NCBI RefSeq assembly: GCF_003058465.1
Contig: NZ_CP028901.1
Coordinates: 1,364,001 to 1,428,000, forward strand
Length of the DNA: 64,000 bases
Source: Orrella marina
GTDB taxonomy: Bacteria > Pseudomonadota > Gammaproteobacteria > Burkholderiales > Burkholderiaceae_B
Direction: 5' to 3'
A program made the position numbers and the translations under genes. This document shows, piece by piece, positions 58,926 to 64,000 of this stretch. Position 1 is the stretch's first letter. The number at the start of each line of letters is the position of its first letter. The notes under the pieces were generated by a model. The model did no database searches, had not been told where the DNA came from, and saw only the letters and a program-made list of their open reading frames with translations.

Positions 58926-59495
58926 TTACCAGATCGCTACAAACATAACAGACGATTCGGGACAAACAAGTGAGTAACCCAGTGCGCCAGCCGAGCCCGC
59001 CAGAAACCCTGCTCCTGCAGAAGCCAGTCTGAGGCGGGTCGCAGCCAGGCCCCTGACCGCCCACAGCAAACTCGCGAGCGCCGGAACTGACAGACCAAGC
59101 ACCATCCACGGACAGATCAGCCAGGTCTGACCGAAGAGGATCGCCGAGCGATCCGACTGCGCCGCCCCGAGTAGTTCGAGAGATCCCCAGGCCATCATGC
59201 ATGCAAACACGACCGCAACACTCACTAACGGCCACAGAGAACGTGACAACGGTCGTGCCAGGCCTGCCATCAAGACAAGGGCTGGCACGAACAGGCAAAT
59301 AACATAGGCCAACTTGATCCAGGGGGCTGGGCTTGCAAAGACAGTCGCTGGCAGCGGACCCACCACCAGTAAAGCCAGGGCGACGCTGACTGCAACGCCC
59401 ACCAGAACGCCGGGACCCAGTCGCCGGGCGACGACATGTCGTGGGGCAGATTCGGTACCTCTGGCAAGAAACTCAGCGAAACTGTCTGTTCTCAT
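58926..59495 (-). CDS. nrsF: NrsF-type (DUF1109) membrane anti-sigma factor, truncated by an in-frame TAA
   Basis: Anti-sigma membrane protein read just after the ECF sigma gene. As written it has 189 residues from MRTDSFAEFLARGTESAPRH; an ATG at 59561 directly after the sigma stop is an alternative start. Hydrophobic segments lie at about 28-48, 58-78, 85-108, 122-142 and 155-175, and the family CPE motif is present (LVCPES). The stop TAA (58926-58928) sits where relatives have Tyr after the AIW segment. Beyond it the same frame continues for 21 codons (SLGILL ... GPRFISW) to TAG at 58860-58862, exactly the expected sixth membrane helix. The gene is therefore probably disrupted at its 3' end. 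Confidence 0.82.
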   Translation of the reverse strand: MRTDSFAEFLARGTESAPRHVVARRLGPGVLVGVAVSVALALLVVGPLPATVFASPAPWIKLAYVICLFVPALVLMAGLARPLSRSLWPLVSVAVVFACMMAWGSLELLGAAQSDRSAILFGQTWLICPWMVLGLSVPALASLLWAVRGLAATRLRLASAGAGFLAGSAGALGYSLVCPESSVMFVAIW

Positions 59496-59562
59496 CAGGA
59501 TTTGGCCTCCGTTGTTGGCCTGCTTGTCTTTTTGCTTGTCTGCTCGCCCGGACTGACGCATA

Positions 59563-60126
59563 TCATGTCCGCCCCCCTCTGACTAGCGCCATCAACCTTT
59601 TTAGACCTCTATGAACCTGGACTTTAATGGCCGCTTCCGAGGAACCCGTCTGGCGTGCGGCTTCTCTGATCGACAGCCCTTCGATCTTGGTCAGTTTGAT
59701 CGCAGTTCCTTGCGCCTCGGGCAAGCGCCCGAGCAGCTTGTTCAGATCAAGCCCCGCCTGCCCAGTCTCTTGCGGCTCAATGTCCAGGGTCAGATGCATT
59801 TCATCGAACTCATCATGCGGGTTTTCTCGTCTGCCGCGACGACACCAGAAATCAATGAGTTTGTGACGGGCAATCGCATATACCCATGCCGAAACCGGAA
59901 ACGAAGCATCGTATGTTCCTCGCTGCAAATGCACGGCAAGCAGAATCTCCTGCACGAGATCTTCGACATCACTCAGGTTGTTCGTCATTTTTCTACTCAG
60001 ATAGCCGCGCAGTCGCGACGCGATCTGCTTGAGTGCGCCCTCATAAGCAACCTCGTCACCACTTTGCGATCGCATCCAGAGCGGCCTGAGTATCCGCTCG
60101 AACTCACTCAGAGAGGTTTCCGCCAT
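59563..60126 (-). CDS. ECF sigma factor, NrsF-associated (SigF-like)
   Basis: Extracytoplasmic-function sigma factor of 187 residues. Region 2 is seen as LVQEILLAVHLQRGTYD and SAWVYAIARHKLIDFWCRRG; region 4 as LPEAQGTAIKLTKIEGLSIR and ARQTGSSEAAIKVQVHRGLK. Sigma genes of this type are paired with a multi-span membrane anti-sigma protein of the NrsF family, which is the next gene. An exact GTAACC-N16-CGAA element lies immediately upstream, matching the promoter known for the Caulobacter SigF/NrsF pair, so autoregulation is likely. The usual target genes of such systems are not recognisable next to it. Confidence 0.92.
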   Translation of the reverse strand: MAETSLSEFERILRPLWMRSQSGDEVAYEGALKQIASRLRGYLSRKMTNNLSDVEDLVQEILLAVHLQRGTYDASFPVSAWVYAIARHKLIDFWCRRGRRENPHDEFDEMHLTLDIEPQETGQAGLDLNKLLGRLPEAQGTAIKLTKIEGLSIREAARQTGSSEAAIKVQVHRGLKRLMALVRGGRT

Positions 60127-60139
60127 GGATCAATCCAAA

Positions 60140-60165
60140 TTCGACGCAGCTCACCAAAAGGTTAC
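60140..60165 (-). promoter_or_regulatory. SigF-type ECF promoter of the sigma gene
   Basis: On the minus strand GTAACC (60165-60160) is followed by exactly 16 bases and CGAA (60143-60140). This equals the -35/-10 pair I know for Caulobacter SigF. The transcript would begin only a few bases before the sigma ATG at 60126, giving a very short leader. Confidence 0.7.
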
Positions 60166-60421
60166 AAACCAAGACCTCGCTACCCCTAGCCATCCTGCGC
60201 ATACACCGAACGCGTCCATCACGACTCGCGCGTTGCGTCCGCGCGTGAAAGACGAGCACCGGTTGATTCTGTGCAAGCAATCATTGAAGAGAATGTCAAT
60301 GTTGACGGACCCGACTATCCGTAAGCAATCGACAACGCAAGGCAGATGCGCAGGGCGCCATGTTGGTGACTTTCAGACGGGAAGGTGCGCACGCAGTCTG
60401 TCGCAGGAACATTACGGAACA

Positions 60422-61663
60422 TTACGGTGCGTGATAGCGCGCCTGAACGCTACTGGTGCTTGCCAGATACGTCATTGCCGCGCTCACCCCGCTGCCACTG
60501 AGCGAAACACCGGCCAGGCGCAGTCCCATTTCACACCCCGTCAGCGCCGCCAACAGACTCAGATCATTGCACTCACCAAGATGACCAATCCTGAACATGC
60601 GACCTTTGAGCTTGCCCAGGCCGGTGCCAAGCGACAGATTGAAGTGTTCATAGATGATCTTGCGGACCCCGTCTGCATCAACATCCGGTGGTGTGACCAC
60701 GCCGGTCAGCACAGGTGAGTAGGCCGACGGCTCCGCGCACTGAACTTCCAGTCCCCATGCATGCACGGCCTGACGACAGGCTGTTGCCAGTCGCTGGTGT
60801 CGTGCAAACACCGAATCAAGCCCTTCATTGATCAGCATATCAATCGCAGCGACCAGTGCATACAACATGTTGGTATTTGGCGTGTAAGGCCAGGAGCCGG
60901 CCTGGTTGGCCTGCAGAATTTCATCCCAGGCCCAGAACGATCGCGGCATGGTGCTGAGCTTGCTACGTTCGATTGCCCGCTCCGACAGCGCGTTGAAACT
61001 GATACCGGGCGGCAGCATCAATCCTTTTTGCGAACCACTGATACTGACATCCACGCCCCATTCGTCGTGCCTGTAATCTGCACTACCTAGCCCGGATATG
61101 GTGTCAACCAGCAACAAGGCGGGATGCCCTGCGGCATCAATGGCCCTGCGCACACTGGCAATGTCTGATGTCACGCCGGTCGATGTCTCGTTATGAACCA
61201 CACAAACTGCACGGATCTTGTGCTGGCTGTCTTCACGCAACCGCCGCTCGATCAGATCGGCCTGAACGCCACGTCGCCAGCTGTTGGGGAACCCGGTCTG
61301 CGAGCAGTTCCCTGGCAAGGCAACAATCTCTGGCTTTAGTCCGATCCGGGCGGCGAGCTGACTCCACAAGGACGCGAAGTGACCAGTTTCGTACATCAGA
61401 ACTTCATCGCCAGGATTGGTCACATTGACCAGCGCCGCCTCCCATGCGCCGGTGCCTGATGCCGGATAAATAACAACGGGATGCTGTGTTTGAAAAACCT
61501 GCGCGATGCCAGAAAGAACCTGACGCGCCAGTAAGGCGAACTCTGGTCCGCGATGATCAATCGTCGGATAGCTCAGCGCCCGCAGCAGGCGGTCCGGCAC
61601 CGGACTAGGACCAGGGATGTGCAGAAAGTGGCGACCTGCCGGATGAAAATTCAGATTCTTCAA
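60422..61663 (-). CDS. SGAT/PucG-type class V aminotransferase
   Basis: PLP enzyme of the alanine/serine-glyoxylate aminotransferase group, which includes (S)-ureidoglycine-glyoxylate aminotransferase (PucG/HpxJ). It has 413 residues from a TTG at 61663, preceded by AAGGA; the frame is open to 61717. HIPGPSPVPDRLLRA at the N-terminus, YPASGTGAWEAAL, VVHNETSTGV and the Schiff-base lysine in SGSQKGLMLPPG are visible. It is divergent from a GntR gene with a strong palindrome between them. The 295-base gap downstream to the sigma gene shows no gene other than the sigma promoter. Confidence 0.9.
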   Translation of the reverse strand: MKNLNFHPAGRHFLHIPGPSPVPDRLLRALSYPTIDHRGPEFALLARQVLSGIAQVFQTQHPVVIYPASGTGAWEAALVNVTNPGDEVLMYETGHFASLWSQLAARIGLKPEIVALPGNCSQTGFPNSWRRGVQADLIERRLREDSQHKIRAVCVVHNETSTGVTSDIASVRRAIDAAGHPALLLVDTISGLGSADYRHDEWGVDVSISGSQKGLMLPPGISFNALSERAIERSKLSTMPRSFWAWDEILQANQAGSWPYTPNTNMLYALVAAIDMLINEGLDSVFARHQRLATACRQAVHAWGLEVQCAEPSAYSPVLTGVVTPPDVDADGVRKIIYEHFNLSLGTGLGKLKGRMFRIGHLGECNDLSLLAALTGCEMGLRLAGVSLSGSGVSAAMTYLASTSSVQARYHAP

Positions 61664-61795
61664 AACATTTCCTTGTCGTGAGAAGTGCAGTTCTGGTGCT
61701 TGCCCTTTCCCTGTCACGTCAGCTGCCCGATCATCCTGATATAAGTTCGATCGCTCGCCACTGGCGAGTCACGAGCAAATCATGCTCAGGCCAAT

Positions 61796-61821
61796 ATTGT
61801 ATTTTGTATACAATATACAAT
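61796..61821. promoter_or_regulatory. GntR/FadR-type operator, 26-bp palindrome
   Basis: The 26 bases are symmetric about 61808.5 with a single mismatched pair. The core is the perfect 10-mer TTGTATACAA (61804-61813), flanked by ATTGTAT and ATACAAT. TTGTAT thus occurs twice in each half, which could allow two overlapping dimers. It lies between the divergent aminotransferase and GntR genes. TNGTATACNA is the usual FadR-subfamily site. Confidence 0.75.
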
Positions 61822-61881
61822 GAATCAGCAATCCATGGTTAAGCTCAGCGTCCATGGACTGACACCTGGAAACATGCCCCC

Positions 61882-62559
61882 ATGAGAGATCACGCTTCGC
61901 CCCCGGTACTTGTAACCGATGCACTGCCCGCGCAGATTGCGCACCAACTTCGTGCACGACTCATCAACGGCACCCTAGCGCCAGGTAGCAAACTCAACGA
62001 GCGAGTCTTGTGCGAAGAGCTGAACGTCTCGCGCACCCCGTTGCGAGAAGCGATTCGCAAACTCGCTGCACAGGGACTGCTGGTCATCGAGCCTCGCCGC
62101 GGTACGTTTGTGCCCACGCCTGAGCCGGAGGTCGTGAGTCAGACATTCGACGTGATTGCCACGCTCGAAGGGTTGTCGGCACAGCTGGCAGCCCAGCATA
62201 TCGATGCCAGTGGCCTGCAGACGCTCCACAATCTGCAAGCCCGGATGGAGTCAGCGTTTGAGAAACGCGATCTCCAGGTATATTCCGAAGCCAACTCCGA
62301 GGTACATGACCTGGTCAGCCGATATGCCAGCAACGCAGTCTTGCGACAAACGTGGTGCGAACTCAATGACCGAATCCACGTCCTGCGCTACCGGACCAAT
62401 CAGAACCCGTCCAGGTGGGCTCAGGCACTCGATGAACATCGCAAGATGATCGCTCTGTTTGAACAAGGCGATGCGAACGAGCTGCGCCGCCTGTTCGAGG
62501 CGCACATTCGAGAAAAACGTGACGCGCTGCTCGAACAACTCAAACAACCAGCAGTTTGA
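61882..62559 (+). CDS. GntR-family regulator (FadR/FCD type)
   Basis: Transcriptional regulator of 225 residues. The winged helix (about 15-78) contains GSKLNERVLCEELNVSRTPL followed by REAIRKLAAQGLLVIEPRRG. The C-terminal all-helical FCD ligand domain has the expected metal/ligand positions in EVHDLVSRYASN, and an EHRKMIALFEQGD segment. It is divergent from the aminotransferase gene, with a 26-bp operator-like palindrome between, so it probably controls that gene and itself. Its 3' end overlaps the racemase gene by 20 bases on the other strand. Confidence 0.93.
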   Translation: MRDHASPPVLVTDALPAQIAHQLRARLINGTLAPGSKLNERVLCEELNVSRTPLREAIRKLAAQGLLVIEPRRGTFVPTPEPEVVSQTFDVIATLEGLSAQLAAQHIDASGLQTLHNLQARMESAFEKRDLQVYSEANSEVHDLVSRYASNAVLRQTWCELNDRIHVLRYRTNQNPSRWAQALDEHRKMIALFEQGDANELRRLFEAHIREKRDALLEQLKQPAV

Positions 62560-63199
62560 GAGAACGCATCAACAAGGCCGCGCTGCTTGCCCCATCAAAC
62601 ACAGGAACGTTGAGACGCCTGGAAAGCACCGGCGCATACCCGCACAGGACGGCGCCAGCCAACACAACAGACTGCGCGCCCCGCGAGACCAGTTGTCGGG
62701 CGCTGTGCGTCAGCACCTCTGCAATCGACTCATCTACAAGCGCGCCTGAGGGTTCGAACGCCTTTCCAAGATCAGGCGCCTCAACCCCGATCGAACGGGA
62801 CGCAAGGCCTCGATCATCAACAAGCTTTTCATAGGATGTTGCCATTGCGGCACCAAGCGTCAACACACCAAATCGCCGTGTCTGCGCACAAGCCATCAGG
62901 CAGGCCGCTTCAGTCATACCAACCACAGGAACAGACGAAACGGCTCTGATCTCTTCCAGCGCACAATCCAGGGAAATTCCGATGATGATGCCGTCACACT
63001 CATTCATGCCGGCACGCGCCATCTCCTGGATGGTCTGAGTGGCCTGCTCAACCTTGGAGGGATCGTTGACGACTTTGGGACCATTCCCGGCGGTCAATCC
63101 TGTGACAGACCAGCTCGCAGGCAACAAGGGCTTTGCAACCGAAACCATTCGTTCCGTGATGTGTTTCGAGGTGTTAGGGTTCAGAATCAGAATATTCAA
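62540..63199 (-). CDS. Asp/Glu/hydantoin racemase family protein
   Basis: Cofactor-independent racemase family protein of 219 residues, with the hydantoin/allantoin racemase style N-terminus NILILNPNTSKHITERM. The two active-site cysteine regions are GISLDCALEEIR and VLAGAVLCGYAP, and VPVVGMTEAACLMA is typical of the fold. It starts with TTG overlapping the stop of the upstream GntR gene (TTGA), so the two are one unit. Next to an SGAT/PucG-type aminotransferase this suggests ureide or hydantoin metabolism, but other substrates are possible. Confidence 0.87.
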   Translation of the reverse strand: MNILILNPNTSKHITERMVSVAKPLLPASWSVTGLTAGNGPKVVNDPSKVEQATQTIQEMARAGMNECDGIIIGISLDCALEEIRAVSSVPVVGMTEAACLMACAQTRRFGVLTLGAAMATSYEKLVDDRGLASRSIGVEAPDLGKAFEPSGALVDESIAEVLTHSARQLVSRGAQSVVLAGAVLCGYAPVLSRRLNVPVFDGASSAALLMRSLKLLVV

Positions 63200-63978
63200 C
63201 GTGAATCTCCAAGAACGGCGGCGAGATCAATCTCCTGATCCAGGCTATCCAGAATCAGACTGCTCTCGATGTGGTTCAAATGCTCGGTCATAAGTTGGCA
63301 CGCCATGCCAAGGTCCCGACGTGCAATCGCGTCCACGATCTCGGCATGTTCGTCAGCCCTGCAACTCATGGCAGTCGGTGCGTCGTACAGAAAAATGATC
63401 AGACACGTCAGAGTCGTGAGCTCGCGCATCATGCGGTGGTAGGCGGAATTACCACAGAGAGTTGCAAGCAGGACATGGAACTCTCCCGACAGGCGCACAA
63501 CCGCGCGACGGTCTTCGCGTCTACGCGCGTCGAGCTCAAGCTCAAGGTGCTGTCGCAGCCGGGCGACCTTATCCTTGGTGAGATGGTCAATGAGCCGCCC
63601 AACCACGGCTGGCTCGAGCAGACGCCTGGTCTCGAACACGTCCATGGCTTCTTCTGGCGAAGGTTTGGCAACAAAAGCGCCACGCTGCGGGAAAAGCTGA
63701 ACGACCTGCTCGTGTGACAGACGACTCAGCACCTCACGCACTCGCGCGCGGCTGACCTCGAATATCCGGGCCAGTTGCTCCTCCCCCAGTTTGGTGCCTG
63801 GCGCAAGCCGGTGCTCAAGAATCGCTATATAGATACGCTCGTAGATCTCGTCGTGAAATCGTTCACGCGACACCTTGTCCTGAGACACGAGGCGTCTGGA
63901 TGCCTGGGTCAGACCGGCTCGCCCCCCCTTGACAACGTCAGCTTGGGATGACGCTACCACGTGAACATCTCCCCCCAT
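63196..63978 (-). CDS. GntR-family regulator (FadR/FCD type), second copy
   Basis: Regulator of 260 residues from the ATG at 63978, with about 35 weakly conserved N-terminal residues. The DNA-binding domain has LAPGTKLGEEQLARIFEVSR and then ARVREVLSRLSHEQVVQLFP. The FCD domain carries EFHVLLATLCGNSAYHRM and the C-terminal HAEIVDAIARRDLGMA and TEHLNHIE. It is coupled to the racemase gene by a 4-bp overlap and is clearly distinct in sequence from the GntR protein at 61882. The target genes probably lie partly beyond the right edge. Confidence 0.92.
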   Translation of the reverse strand: MGGDVHVVASSQADVVKGGRAGLTQASRRLVSQDKVSRERFHDEIYERIYIAILEHRLAPGTKLGEEQLARIFEVSRARVREVLSRLSHEQVVQLFPQRGAFVAKPSPEEAMDVFETRRLLEPAVVGRLIDHLTKDKVARLRQHLELELDARRREDRRAVVRLSGEFHVLLATLCGNSAYHRMMRELTTLTCLIIFLYDAPTAMSCRADEHAEIVDAIARRDLGMACQLMTEHLNHIESSLILDSLDQEIDLAAVLGDSR

Positions 63979-64000
63979 CCGTGGATCTGTGCGGGTGACA

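Noticed and set aside
58576..59298. Open frame of about 240 codons on the minus strand
   Set aside because: It is another frame over the NrsF gene and the end of the TauE gene; composition is not protein-like.
60125..60718. Open frame of about 197 codons on the plus strand upstream of the sigma gene
   Set aside because: It overlaps the sigma promoter and the end of the aminotransferase gene and shows no known family.

Overview
The window reads as a chromosomal segment of a moderately GC-rich betaproteobacterium, most likely order Burkholderiales and close to Alcaligenaceae. This rests on gene content and gene order: ribF-ileS-lspA-coaBC-dut, csp/clpS-clpA, lpxK-Trm112-kdsB-adk, murJ-rpsT, DUF3579-argD-argF-argG, HU-tRNA-Val and rnr-rlmB are arrangements known from that group. 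No plasmid or phage backbone is visible.

Layout. 1-5 kb (mostly minus strand): the 5' part of a UvrD-type helicase gene overlapped by an acyl-CoA desaturase gene, a decayed IS1595-type transposase, an RsmB-like RNA methyltransferase whose N-terminal extension appears frameshifted, and purN. 5-12 kb (plus): ribF, ileS, lspA, coaBC, a DedA-family gene and dut. 12-20 kb (mixed): clpA, clpS, a divergent cold-shock gene, a secreted DUF192 protein, a PcaF-type thiolase, sodB and xseA. 20-34 kb (plus): exbB, exbD, lpxK, Trm112, kdsB, adk, an SDR dehydrogenase, murJ, rpsT, a 2-hydroxyacid dehydrogenase (convergent with DUF3579), argD-argF-argG and an MFS transporter. 35-43 kb: a large membrane diguanylate cyclase, a 1-Cys peroxiredoxin, a second cold-shock gene, an enoyl-CoA hydratase and an AspT-type exchanger. 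43-50 kb: tRNA-Val(TAC), HU, metZ, rlmB, rnr and tRNA-Leu(CAG).

From tRNA-Leu to the right end the content looks more accessory. There is a zeta-type kinase broken by two frameshifts with its small partner gene intact, an exported amidohydrolase, an ISL3 transposase fragment, a DODA-type dioxygenase with a divergent LysR regulator, a Tat-exported serine hydrolase coupled to a TauE/SafE permease, and an ECF sigma factor with its NrsF-type membrane anti-sigma protein. The last part holds an SGAT/PucG-type aminotransferase, two GntR regulators and an Asp/Glu/hydantoin racemase.

Most of the window is ordinary housekeeping. The observations I rate highest are the in-frame TAA that removes the last membrane segment of the NrsF anti-sigma protein, an exact GTAACC-N16-CGAA element in front of its sigma gene (a likely autoregulated promoter), the C-tract frameshift in the RsmB-like gene, the broken zeta/partner pair, a 26-bp near-perfect palindrome upstream of a GntR gene in a possible ureide-catabolism cluster, and a promoter/terminator overlap upstream of tRNA-Val. 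I do not see a clear-cut, wholly new multi-gene system.
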